A DNA stretch of 64,000 nt from Frateuria_A sp051900425 (GTDB taxonomy: Bacteria > Pseudomonadota > Gammaproteobacteria > Xanthomonadales > Rhodanobacteraceae). This document shows positions 16,365-24,558 of the stretch, in pieces; the stretch's first letter is position 1, and the number at the start of each line of letters is the position of its first letter. The notes under the pieces are model-generated. The model had not been told where the DNA came from. It made no database searches and worked only from the letters and a program-made list of their open reading frames with translations. A program made the translations under genes and the position numbers. The DNA is taken from assembly GCF_051900425.1 (NCBI RefSeq), contig NZ_JBHZGK010000001.1, forward strand, positions 372,001 to 436,000, in the 5' to 3' direction.

Positions 16365-17753
16365 ATGAACGAGCGGTCTTCCAGCGACGTCGACAGCCTG
16401 CCGGTTTCGCTGCGCGAAGCGACCCGCGTGTGGGCCAGGATCGGCCTGCTCAGCTTCGGCGGCCCGGCCGGCCAGATCGCGCTGATGCATCGCGAGCTGG
16501 TCGATACGCGGCGGTGGATCAGCGACGCGCGCTTCCTGCACGCGCTCAATTACTGCATGTTGCTGCCCGGGCCGGAGGCCACGCAGCTGGCGATCTACAT
16601 CGCCTGGATGCTGCATCGGACCGCCGGCGGCCTGGTCGCCGGCGTGCTGTTCGTGCTGCCGGGTTTCGTCACCATCCTGGCGCTGAGCATCGTCTACGCG
16701 CTCTACGGCCAGGTCCCGCTGGTGCTGGCGATCTTCATGGGGCTGAAGGCGGCCGTGCTGGCGGTGGTGGTCGAGGCGGTCATACGGATCGGCCGCAAGG
16801 CGCTGAAGAACCGCATGATGGTGGCGATCGCTGCGCTGGCCTTCGTGGCGATCTACTTCTTCCGCGTACCGTTTCCGTTGATTGTGCTCGGCTCCGGCCT
16901 GTGGGGCCTGCTCGGGCGCTGGTGGGCGCCGCGCAGCTTTCCGGCGCCGGCGTCGGCCGCGGCCGATGCATCGTCCGATTACCTCATCGACCGCCTGCTG
17001 GGGCAGGGGCGGCTGACGCATACGCGGCCTTCGGGCGCGCGTGCGTGGCGGGTGGCGCTGGCCTGGCTGGCGATCTGGTGGCTGCCGGTGCTGGCGGTGA
17101 TCGCCGCGTTCGGGCGCCAGAGCGTGCTGGCGCGCGAGGGGCTGTTCTTCAGCCAGACCGCGGTGGTCACCTTCGGCGGCGCCTATGCCGTGCTGGCCTA
17201 CATCGCCCAGCGCGCCGTGGTCGGCTTCCACTGGATCACGCCGGGGCAGATGCTCGACGGGCTGGCGCTGGCCGAGACCACGCCCGGGCCGTTGATCATG
17301 GTGGTGCAGTTCGTCGCCTTCCTCGGCGCCTACTACCACCAGGCTGGCCTGTCGCCGCTGGCCGCGGGCGTGGCCGGGTCGGTGCTGACCACTTGGGTGA
17401 CCTTTGCGCCGTGCTTCCTGTGGATCTTCCTGGGCGCTCCCTACATCGAGGCGCTGCGCAGCAACCGGGCGCTGCATGCGGCGCTGTCGGCGGTCACCGC
17501 CGCGGTGGTGGGCGTGGTGCTGAACCTGTCGGTGTGGTTCACCCTGCACACCGTGTTCGGTCGCGTGGACGAGCGCCAGTTCGGCGGATTGCGGCTGGAG
17601 CACCCCCACTGGGCAACGCTGCAGTGGCCGTCGGCCGTGATCGCGGCCCTGGCCATGCTGGCGATGCTGCGTTTCAAGATCGGCATGGGGCGGGTACTGC
17701 TCGGGAGCGGTGTGGTGGCGCTGCTCTGGCAGTGGCTCGGTGGGGCGCTCTAG
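16365..17753 (+). CDS. chrA: Chromate transporter ChrA, two-domain form
   Basis: A 462-residue inner-membrane protein of the CHR family with two homologous halves. Each has the family motif: LLSFGGPAGQIALM in the first and VVTFGGAYAVLAYI in the second, each followed by a PGP/PG motif (LLPGPEATQ, ETTPGPLIM). Long-chain CHR proteins export chromate; other members may carry sulfate or other anions. An ATG at 16365 is chosen; an in-frame GTG at 16314 would add 17 poorly conserved residues, and neither has a clear Shine-Dalgarno. It is divergent from the beta-propeller gene. Confidence 0.88.
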   Translation: MNERSSSDVDSLPVSLREATRVWARIGLLSFGGPAGQIALMHRELVDTRRWISDARFLHALNYCMLLPGPEATQLAIYIAWMLHRTAGGLVAGVLFVLPGFVTILALSIVYALYGQVPLVLAIFMGLKAAVLAVVVEAVIRIGRKALKNRMMVAIAALAFVAIYFFRVPFPLIVLGSGLWGLLGRWWAPRSFPAPASAAADASSDYLIDRLLGQGRLTHTRPSGARAWRVALAWLAIWWLPVLAVIAAFGRQSVLAREGLFFSQTAVVTFGGAYAVLAYIAQRAVVGFHWITPGQMLDGLALAETTPGPLIMVVQFVAFLGAYYHQAGLSPLAAGVAGSVLTTWVTFAPCFLWIFLGAPYIEALRSNRALHAALSAVTAAVVGVVLNLSVWFTLHTVFGRVDERQFGGLRLEHPHWATLQWPSAVIAALAMLAMLRFKIGMGRVLLGSGVVALLWQWLGGAL

Positions 17754-17815
17754 CCGGGTGTGGCATACCGTTCGGACGCGACGCACACTGTCGCCCGACG
17801 ATGACAGGGCTAGCC

Positions 17816-18304
17816 ATGTCCGACCTGCACCTGCGCCTGGGACGCCCCGACGATGCGCCGGCGATCAGTCTGCTCGCCCGCCGGGTGGCACGGCGCTGGA
17901 TCCTGCCCGACCAGTCGCACGAGGCCGGCCAGGCCCTGCTGGCGCGACTGGGCACGCGGGTGCTGCGCGAGCGCATGCGGGAGGGCCAGCGTTTCCACCT
18001 GGCCTGGCTGGACGAGGTGCTCGTGGGTATCGCGGGCATGCGCGACGACAGCCACCTGGTGCAGTTCTTCGTCGGCACGCGCTACCAGGGTCGCGGCATT
18101 GCCACCCGCCTGTGGCGGCGTGCGATGGCCGATGCCGTGCGTCGCGCAGGCACGCGTCGGTTCACCCTCAACGCCACCCGCCTCGCGGTGCCGGTCTACG
18201 AGCACCTGGGCTTCGTCGCCACCGGCCCGGAAGGGTTCTCGCCCGCGGGCGTACGCACGACCCCGATGGCGCTCGACATCGGGGCCTCGCGCGTGCAGGC
18301 ATAA
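17816..18304 (+). CDS. GNAT family N-acetyltransferase
   Basis: A 162-residue acetyltransferase. The acetyl-CoA binding motif A is visible as VGTRYQGRGIATRLWRRAM (about 85-103), followed by the motif B region LNATRLAVPVYEHLGFVATG. A start five codons upstream (17801) is possible. The gene lies 62 bases after chrA on the same strand. Substrate not predictable. Confidence 0.85.
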   Translation: MSDLHLRLGRPDDAPAISLLARRVARRWILPDQSHEAGQALLARLGTRVLRERMREGQRFHLAWLDEVLVGIAGMRDDSHLVQFFVGTRYQGRGIATRLWRRAMADAVRRAGTRRFTLNATRLAVPVYEHLGFVATGPEGFSPAGVRTTPMALDIGASRVQA

Positions 18305-18336
18305 TCGAGCGCTGCCTCCGACACCCCAGGACCGCC

Positions 18337-18837
18337 ATGCCCGGCCAGCAGAACGAAGTGACCTTCCGCTTCCTCGCCCAGCCTACCGACGTCAATTTCG
18401 GCGGCAAGGTGCACGGCGGCATGGCGATGAAATGGATCGACCAGGCCGGCTACGCCTGCGCGGTGGGTTGGAGCGGCGCGTACTGCGTGACCGTGTCGGT
18501 CAGCGGCATCCAGTTCATCGCACCGATCCTGATCGGCGACCTGGTCACCGTGCGGGCGCGGCTGATCCATACCGGCACCAGCAGCATGCACCTGGCGGTC
18601 GACGTGCTGGCGCAGGACCTGCGCAAGGGCGAACAGCGGCTGGCGACCAGTTGCGTGATGGTGTTCGTGGCGCTGGACAGCCCCGACGGGGGCAAGCCGA
18701 CGCCGGTGCCGCGCTGGGAGCCCAAGAGCGACGAGGACCGCCGCCTGCAGGACTACGCGCGCCGGCTGATGGAGCTGTCCAGGACGATGGAGCAGCAGGT
18801 CGCCGTGCTCAGGCCCGCGGCCGCACCGGTGACTTGA
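18337..18837 (+). CDS. Acyl-CoA thioesterase, hotdog fold (YciA/BACH-like)
   Basis: A 166-residue single-hotdog thioesterase. The signature DVNFGGKVHGGMAMKWIDQA (about 19-38) contains the GG...GG..M.W.D motif of the YciA/BACH group, with the catalytic Asp in WID. The C-terminal tail is helical. It starts 32 bases after the GNAT stop; CATAAT overlapping that stop could be its own -10. Its last 29 bases overlap the convergent acyltransferase gene. Confidence 0.9.
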   Translation: MPGQQNEVTFRFLAQPTDVNFGGKVHGGMAMKWIDQAGYACAVGWSGAYCVTVSVSGIQFIAPILIGDLVTVRARLIHTGTSSMHLAVDVLAQDLRKGEQRLATSCVMVFVALDSPDGGKPTPVPRWEPKSDEDRRLQDYARRLMELSRTMEQQVAVLRPAAAPVT

Positions 18838-19927
18838 TCTCCCCGGCAGGCGGTACCCGCCACAGGAACCGCTCCAGCCACTGCGGACTGGTCAGCGGGC
18901 CGAGCAGCCGCTCGGCCGGCACGCTGGACAGCACGCGGACCAGCAGCCAGGCGGCGAGCAACAGCACCAGCGCGTTTGCCAGCGGCGGCTGGCCGGCCTC
19001 CAGCCAGGCGAACAGGCCGGCGGCCACCGCGAACTTCACGATGAAGCCATGTGCGAGATACGCCTGCAGGCTGCGCCCGCCCGCCGCCGTGGCGGCGAAC
19101 TCGCGGCGCGGGACCAGCGCCAGGAACGCCGCGCTGCCGGCGACGCCCGCACCCAGCCGAAGCACGCGCCACAACGTGCCGGCGGCATCGTCCACACCCA
19201 GCGCCGCGTAGCCGTTGCTGCCGTAGAGCCAGCGCGGGTCCGGCACGGCGCTGGCCGCGCGACCAAGCGCCAGCAGCGTGGCCAGCGCCAGCGTGCACGC
19301 CAGCGGGCCGCGCAGGCGCTCGCGCCACGCCGGCGCGTACCGGTGGCCGATCAGGAAGAACGGGAAGAACGACGCCGTGCGCGAAAGCGACATGCGATAC
19401 CCGACGTCGTCCGCCCAGCCGGCCATCAAGGCGAACAGGCAGGCGAGAAGGAGCGGATGGCGCAGGCGCATGAACAGCGGCAGCAACAGGCGCCAGGCCG
19501 CCAGGCTCGGCAGGTACCAGAGCAGCCAGTACGGCGTGGTGACGCCCCTGGGTCCGGCATCGGGCCAGCCCGGCGTCTGCGCCGCCAGCGCATACAGCGC
19601 CTGGAACAGCAGGTAAGGCAGCAGCAGGCGGAAGGTGATCCGCTTGAGCAGTTTCACGTCCACCTCGGTCCGCGCCACCGCACCGGAAAGGAAGGCGAAG
19701 GCCGGCATGTGGAACAGGTAGAGGAAGCGGTACAGCGCGTCGATCGCGGCGATCCCCCGCAGCGGCTCGAGGCTGTGGCCGAACACCACCAGCGTGATCA
19801 GGGCCAGGCGGGCGTTGTCCATCCACGCATCGCGTGCCGGCCGGACGGGCGACTCGCGGACGGGAAGCATGTCGGCGGTGCGGGAAAATCCATACATCCG
19901 CCACAGGCTAGCGACGGCCGGGTGCAC
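18809..19927 (-). CDS. Acyltransferase 3 family membrane protein
   Basis: A 372-residue polytopic membrane protein with about ten hydrophobic segments. It opens with the family motif WMDNARLALITLVVFGHSLE (about 35-54) containing the conserved R and H of acyltransferase-3/OpgC-type proteins, followed by FLYLFHMPAFAFLSG. Such proteins move acyl groups to sugars or glucans at the membrane. Later starts (for example MLPVRESP) would remove about 19 weakly conserved residues. It converges on the thioesterase gene with a 29-base overlap. Substrate unknown. Confidence 0.85.
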   Translation of the reverse strand: MHPAVASLWRMYGFSRTADMLPVRESPVRPARDAWMDNARLALITLVVFGHSLEPLRGIAAIDALYRFLYLFHMPAFAFLSGAVARTEVDVKLLKRITFRLLLPYLLFQALYALAAQTPGWPDAGPRGVTTPYWLLWYLPSLAAWRLLLPLFMRLRHPLLLACLFALMAGWADDVGYRMSLSRTASFFPFFLIGHRYAPAWRERLRGPLACTLALATLLALGRAASAVPDPRWLYGSNGYAALGVDDAAGTLWRVLRLGAGVAGSAAFLALVPRREFAATAAGGRSLQAYLAHGFIVKFAVAAGLFAWLEAGQPPLANALVLLLAAWLLVRVLSSVPAERLLGPLTSPQWLERFLWRVPPAGEIKSPVRPRA

Positions 19928-19993
19928 GGGACGTCCGCGGAAGACCCGCCATGGGGCCGTCCATTCAGGAAGGTGGCCGATTCGTGGCGGGGT

Positions 19994-21280
19994 CTACGGA
20001 ACGCCCGAGCGCCGGCGCTGGCACAGCAGCACCGGCAGGCCCATCGCCACCAGCGCGCCGGCCCACAGCAGCGATTCGACGCCGGTGCCGACCAGTGCCC
20101 ACAACGCGTAGGCCAGCGCGCCGCCGGCGATCAGCCGCCGCCACCATCGCGCGGTGGGCTCGATCCGCCACCAGGCGAGCACGCTCACCACGTAGGGCAG
20201 CAGCGTGGTGGCGGTGGAGAGCAGGATCGAGAAGGTGAACAGCGCCACCAGCGTGCGGCTGTAGTTGGCCACGATCAGCGCACTGGCCAGGCCGCTGCCC
20301 AGCACCAGCCCGAAGGCCGGTGTGCCGCGCGCGTCGAGCCGCGCGAAGCGTGCCGGGAACAGACCGTCCTGCGCCGCGGCCAACGGCGTCTGCGCCTGCA
20401 GCAGCACCCAGCCGTTGAGCGCGCCGAAGCAGGAGATCGTCGCCACGGCAGCCAGCGCGGTGCCCGCCGCCGGGCCCCACACGCGTGCCGCGGCAGCCAC
20501 CATGGGGGCGGCGGAGCGGCGCAGTTCATCCAGCGGCAGCAACCCGATGACGACGGTGCAGGCGAGCATCGTGGCCAGCCCCGCGACCAGCATGCCGATC
20601 ACGGTGGCGCGCGGCACCGTGTGTTCCGGGTCGCGGACTACGCCGGTCGGCACGGTGGCCGCCTCGAAGCCGAGCATGGCCCACAGCGTCAACGCGGCGA
20701 CCGACGTGGCGACGCCCAGCAACGGCAGGCCGCTGGGATTGAACGGGCGGTACGCGCCGGCGTGCGCCCAGACCAGCCCGAGCAGGCCGAACAGCACCAG
20801 CGGCACCAGCTTCAGCAACGTGGTCAGCATCTGCACACGCGCCGCTTCGCGCACGCCGGCCAGGTTCACCGCGGTGCACAGCCACAACGCGCCCAGCGCG
20901 CAGGCGGCCGAGCGCAACGGCGTGGCGGTGGCAGCGGGCCACAGCGCGCCGAGGCTTCCGGCGAAGGCCACCGCGATCGCCGCGTTGGCGCTCCAGGTGC
21001 ACACCCAGTAGCTCCACGCCACCACGAAACCGGTGCGGTCGCCGAACGCACGCCGCGCGTAGCCGTAGGCGCCGCCGTGGTTGCGTATCGCGCGCGCCAG
21101 CCAGGCGTAGACCAGCGCCAGCAACAGTGCGCCGGCCAGGGTCAGCGCCCAGCCGAGCAGGCTCGCCGCGCCGTACGGCGCCAGCGCCGCGGGCAGCAGG
21201 AACACGCCGGAGCCGATCATGTTGCCGACGACCAGGGCAATCAGGGCCAGCTGGCCGAGCGGTTTGGTGTTACTGCGCAT
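19994..21280 (-). CDS. APC superfamily amino-acid permease
   Basis: A 428-residue transporter with twelve predicted transmembrane helices. TM1 carries the substrate-binding loop ALVVGNMIGSGVFLLPAAL typical of APC carriers, and the TM6 region has WAMLGFEAATVPTGVVRDP. It is closest in pattern to the AdiC/CadB/PotE (basic amino acid/polyamine antiporter) branch; specificity cannot be read. It is separated from the Rieske oxygenase gene by a palindromic repeat. Confidence 0.87.
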   Translation of the reverse strand: MRSNTKPLGQLALIALVVGNMIGSGVFLLPAALAPYGAASLLGWALTLAGALLLALVYAWLARAIRNHGGAYGYARRAFGDRTGFVVAWSYWVCTWSANAAIAVAFAGSLGALWPAATATPLRSAACALGALWLCTAVNLAGVREAARVQMLTTLLKLVPLVLFGLLGLVWAHAGAYRPFNPSGLPLLGVATSVAALTLWAMLGFEAATVPTGVVRDPEHTVPRATVIGMLVAGLATMLACTVVIGLLPLDELRRSAAPMVAAAARVWGPAAGTALAAVATISCFGALNGWVLLQAQTPLAAAQDGLFPARFARLDARGTPAFGLVLGSGLASALIVANYSRTLVALFTFSILLSTATTLLPYVVSVLAWWRIEPTARWWRRLIAGGALAYALWALVGTGVESLLWAGALVAMGLPVLLCQRRRSGVP

Positions 21281-21307
21281 GCAAGTTCCTCCGCGCTGAG
21301 CGGACCT

Positions 21308-21413
21308 GCTCCTCCCCCTGCTTGCAGGGGGAGGCCGGGAGGGGGTTGCGTGAGCTTGCGGCGAGCCCCGGGCTACCCCTCCCCAACCCTCCCCTGCCAG
21401 CAGGGGAGGGAGC
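21308..21413. repeat. Palindromic repeat between permease and Rieske genes
   Basis: CTCCCCCTGCTTGCAGGGGGAG is a perfect hairpin (about 21310-21331), and CCCTCCCCTGCCAGCAGGGGAGGG (about 21389-21412) is a second one. Their outer parts (CCGGGAGGGGG and CCCCTCCCCAACC) pair loosely with each other. This family occurs once in the window. Confidence 0.75.
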
Positions 21414-21427
21414 CGCTGGCGAGGTGT

Positions 21428-22507
21428 TCATGCGTGCTCGCGGTAGGCGCGGCGCAGCAGTTCGTGGAAGTGGTGGACCGCGTTCTCGCGCAGCGGATTC
21501 AACCGTCCGCTCTCGTAGGAGCCGGACGCCAGCCCGCGCTGCACGTCCTCGCAGATCGTCACGTCCTCGTCCTGCACTTCGTCGCTGAAGGCGACGTCGC
21601 GGTCACGCCTGACGCGCGCTTGTTCGCTCGGGTCGGGCGCGTAATAGAAGTCGAACTCCACGCGGCAGCGGTCCCCACCCAACGGCAGCACGCGGTTGGT
21701 CTGCAGCCGCCCGGGCAGGATGTTGAGCATCGTGTTGGGGTAGAGGAAGTAGTAAAGCGCCTCGCCGCTGCCATAGAGCTCGTCCGCGCTCTCCAGCGGG
21801 CTGTACTGGCAGGAGTACCACTGCGCCGTCTCGGTGACGTAGCTGCGGTAGTCCAGCACGCTGTTGAGGCCCGGGTGGATGTGTGGCACGTGGTAGCCCT
21901 CCAGGTAGTTGTCCACGTACACCTTCCAGTTGCAGGCCACCTCCCAGCTCGCGCGGTGGTGGAACTCGAAGCCGGCCAGCGAGCGGCCTTCGCCCAGGCG
22001 GGCGTCGATGCCCTGGACGACATCGTCGAACGGTGGCGCGTCGCCGGTGGCGACGAAGACCAGGCCCTGCCACACCTGCACGCGCGCCTCGGGCAGGCGG
22101 ATCGTGGCGGGGTCGAAGTCCGGCGTGCGGCCCATCTCCGGCGCGCCGCGCAGCACGCCGTCCAGGCCGTAGGTCCAGCCGTGGTAGCGGCAGCGCAAGG
22201 CGGTCGCGCCCTTGCCGTCGCAGCTGGCGACCGGGCCGGCACGATGGCGGCAGACGTTGTGGAAAGCGCGGATGGTGGCGGCGTCGCTGCGCACCACGAC
22301 GATCGGCAGGCCGGCGATGGCGGTGACCAGGTGGTCGCCCACGCCGGCCAGTTGCGACTGGTGGCAGACCAGTTGCCAGCTCTTCGCGAACACGGCCCTG
22401 GCGTCGAGTGCCGGCATGCGCGGATCGGTGTAGCAGCGCGCCGAAAGCGCGTGCGCATGATCGAGTGGCTGGGCGGCAAGGATATCGGGCGTGAGCAGCT
22501 CGGTCAT
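21428..22507 (-). CDS. Rieske-type ring-hydroxylating oxygenase, alpha subunit
   Basis: A 359-residue non-heme iron oxygenase. The Rieske [2Fe-2S] ligands are in CRHRAG and CRYHGW (C-x-H...C-x2-H, about 86-109). The catalytic iron site is read from NYLEGYHVPHIHP (two histidines), with a later Asp expected. It resembles the alpha subunits of the choline/betaine-demethylase-like group rather than classical aromatic dioxygenases, and no ferredoxin or reductase gene is beside it. The ATG at 22507 is used because upstream codons translate the neighbouring gene. Substrate unknown. Confidence 0.85.
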   Translation of the reverse strand: MTELLTPDILAAQPLDHAHALSARCYTDPRMPALDARAVFAKSWQLVCHQSQLAGVGDHLVTAIAGLPIVVVRSDAATIRAFHNVCRHRAGPVASCDGKGATALRCRYHGWTYGLDGVLRGAPEMGRTPDFDPATIRLPEARVQVWQGLVFVATGDAPPFDDVVQGIDARLGEGRSLAGFEFHHRASWEVACNWKVYVDNYLEGYHVPHIHPGLNSVLDYRSYVTETAQWYSCQYSPLESADELYGSGEALYYFLYPNTMLNILPGRLQTNRVLPLGGDRCRVEFDFYYAPDPSEQARVRRDRDVAFSDEVQDEDVTICEDVQRGLASGSYESGRLNPLRENAVHHFHELLRRAYREHA

Positions 22508-22559
22508 GGCGGCACCGGCGGTTGGGTTGGGGAATCGCGTCCTGCGGGCGTCGCCTGCG

Positions 22560-22757
22560 TTACTGGCCCTCGTACCAGACCGAAACGTTGACCGAGGTGG
22601 GCTCAAGACTACCGCCGCTGGACGATTGCAGAACGTGGACCACGCGGATGGACGGGTTCGCCGCCAGCCAGTCGTTGACCTCCCGCTGCAGGACGTCGGC
22701 AAAGGCTTCCGGACGGGTGAAATAGCCGGATTTGCGGCAGAACAGCTTGCATCGCAT
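22560..22757 (-). CDS. Conserved small hypothetical protein, 65 residues
   Basis: A short protein starting MRCKLFCRKSGYFTRPEAFA, with a helix-like centre (FADVLQREVNDWLAANP) and a C-terminal beta-like segment (VNVSVWYEG). Codon bias matches the neighbours. It lies between the S10 peptidase gene (68 bases upstream) and the Rieske gene (52 bases downstream), all on the minus strand. The two N-terminal cysteines (C3, C7) could bind metal, but this is weak. No family recognised with confidence. Confidence 0.6.
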   Translation of the reverse strand: MRCKLFCRKSGYFTRPEAFADVLQREVNDWLAANPSIRVVHVLQSSSGGSLEPTSVNVSVWYEGQ

Positions 22758-22825
22758 GGGATCATCCCTGATGGCCAGGCGACAGTGTACGGGTGCGGCT
22801 CCCGAGGAAGCCGGCACCTTCGCAC

Positions 22826-24316
22826 TCAGGGCGCGCCGTAGAGCGCCTTGACGTCCTTCAACAGCGCCGCCTGGCTGTCCGGGCGGGCGTAGAACATGTG
22901 GCCGCCGGGGTAGCTCTTCACCTGCACGCGGGTCGCATCGCCCATGGCGGGCATCTGGTCGACGATCAGCACCGAGGCCATGAACGGGCAGGACAGATCG
23001 TCCCAGCCGTGCGCGATCAGTACGCGCAGGCCCGGGTCGTTGGCGACCGACTCGCGCAACTGGGAAACCGAGCCATCGATCGCGTCGTCGTCCTCGTGCC
23101 AGAGGCGGTTCACGTCGTAGCTCAGCGCGTTGTAGCGCCCCGAATATTTCCAGCCCACGGTCCGGGTGACGAAGTCGACCATCGCGGTGGTGGTTGGCGC
23201 GATGATGCCGTTGAGGATCGGGTCGCCGGTGCGCTGGCGCGGCGCGTACGGGAACGGGTCCCAGGCGGTGACGTTGGAGTCGTAGCGGCTGCCCAGCTTG
23301 CCTTCGGCGCGGTACACCTCGCGCAGGTAGGCCTGCGTCTCGATGCGTCCGCCGGAGCGGCGCACGAACAGCGGGTCCAGGCCGGTCAGCTCGGTGACCT
23401 TCCTGATCACCCGCTCGGTTGCCTGCGGGTCGGAGCGGCCGCGCATCAGGTCGGTGGCGTATTCGCCACGGGTGTACTCGACGACCTGCGCCATCGCTTC
23501 GGGGGTGAACTTGTGCTCGCGCTCCAGGTGCGCCGCGGCGATCGAGGGCAGGGTCAGCATCCACGGCAGCGGCGAGACGTTCTCGTCGTTGGAGGCGGCC
23601 GGGTCCAGGTAGGGCGAGACCAGCACCACGCCCTTCATCGCCACGCCCAGCTGGGTCTGCAGGTAGTCGGTGATGCGCGGGCCACGGAAGCCGCCGTAGC
23701 TCTCGCCGACCAGGTACTTGGGCGACTGCAGGCGGCCGTTCCTGACCAGCCAGTCGTAGACGATGCGCGAGAGGTACTTGATGTCGTTGTCGGTGCTGTA
23801 GAACAGCTCGGTGGCCTTCTTGTCGTCCACCAGCGCGCGGCTGAAGCCGGTGCCGACCGGGTCGATGAACACCAGATCGGTGAAGGGCAGCCAGCTGCCG
23901 GGGTTGTCGTGCAGGGTCGCCGGATCGGACGGGTTGTCGCCCTCGACGCCGAAGTCCACGCGCTTGGGCCCGATCGCGCCCAGGTTGAGGTAGACCGAGG
24001 AGGCACCGGGCCCGCCGTTGAGCGCGAAGGTCACCGGGCGATCGCCGCCACCCATGGTATAGGCGGTGTAGACCACCTCGGCGACCGTATTGCCCTTTTC
24101 GTCGCGTACCGGCAGCGAGCCGACGGTGACGGTGTACTTGAGCGTGCGGCCGTCGATCTGCGCGGTCTGCCGGGTGTGCGCGTCGGCGGGGAAGGGCGGC
24201 AGGTGGAAGTCGCCTTGGCTGGCCTCGGCGGCGGGCTTGTCGGCGGCGACGGCGGGGGCGGCGAGGCCGGCCAGCAGCGAGGCGGCCAGCAGGGTGGCCT
24301 GGAGAGTCTTGCGCAC
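22826..24316 (-). CDS. S10 family serine carboxypeptidase-like peptidase
   Basis: A 496-residue exported peptidase. The GTG at 24316 with AGGGGA upstream gives a clear signal peptide (VRKTLQATLLAASLLAGLAA). The family motifs are NGGPGASS, the nucleophile GESYGGFRGPR (Ser about 206), an aspartate in LIAHGWDDLSCPF and the histidine in YPGGHMFY. The family removes C-terminal residues at acidic pH, though bacterial members are poorly studied. Upstream is a foldback repeat and downstream the 65-residue protein. Confidence 0.9.
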   Translation of the reverse strand: MRKTLQATLLAASLLAGLAAPAVAADKPAAEASQGDFHLPPFPADAHTRQTAQIDGRTLKYTVTVGSLPVRDEKGNTVAEVVYTAYTMGGGDRPVTFALNGGPGASSVYLNLGAIGPKRVDFGVEGDNPSDPATLHDNPGSWLPFTDLVFIDPVGTGFSRALVDDKKATELFYSTDNDIKYLSRIVYDWLVRNGRLQSPKYLVGESYGGFRGPRITDYLQTQLGVAMKGVVLVSPYLDPAASNDENVSPLPWMLTLPSIAAAHLEREHKFTPEAMAQVVEYTRGEYATDLMRGRSDPQATERVIRKVTELTGLDPLFVRRSGGRIETQAYLREVYRAEGKLGSRYDSNVTAWDPFPYAPRQRTGDPILNGIIAPTTTAMVDFVTRTVGWKYSGRYNALSYDVNRLWHEDDDAIDGSVSQLRESVANDPGLRVLIAHGWDDLSCPFMASVLIVDQMPAMGDATRVQVKSYPGGHMFYARPDSQAALLKDVKALYGAP

Positions 24317-24405
24317 GGTGATTCCCCTTGTTGCGGAAACGGCCAGCCTAGCGGGTGGTGGGGCTTGAGGGGTGTGCCCAAAGGCATGGGGGGCCGGGGC
24401 AAGGC

Positions 24406-24542
24406 TTCCCCCATCCGCCTGTCGGCACCTTCCCCCGTTCAACGGGGGAAGGCTTACTCAGGTGGCTCCGCGTGCGACGTTGGTCGCATGTTCGATCCTT
24501 CCCCCGTTCACGGGGGAAGGTGCCCGAAGGGCGGATGGGGGC
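24406..24542. repeat. Foldback repeat, CCCCCATCCGCC family, copy 2
   Basis: The outer arms CCCCCATCCGCC and GGCGGATGGGGG pair across about 135 bases, with inner hairpins CCTTCCCCCGTTCAACGGGG and CTTCCCCCGTTCACGGGGGA. It lies between the S10 peptidase and NERD-helicase genes. It matches the element at 9170-9285. Confidence 0.85.
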
Positions 24543-24558
24543 GACCGGAGCGCGATCC

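Noticed and set aside
19049..22591. 1180-codon plus-strand frame opposite the acyltransferase, permease and Rieske genes
   Set aside because: It spans three well-supported minus-strand genes, is Gln/Arg/His-rich with no domain, and is expected at this GC content.
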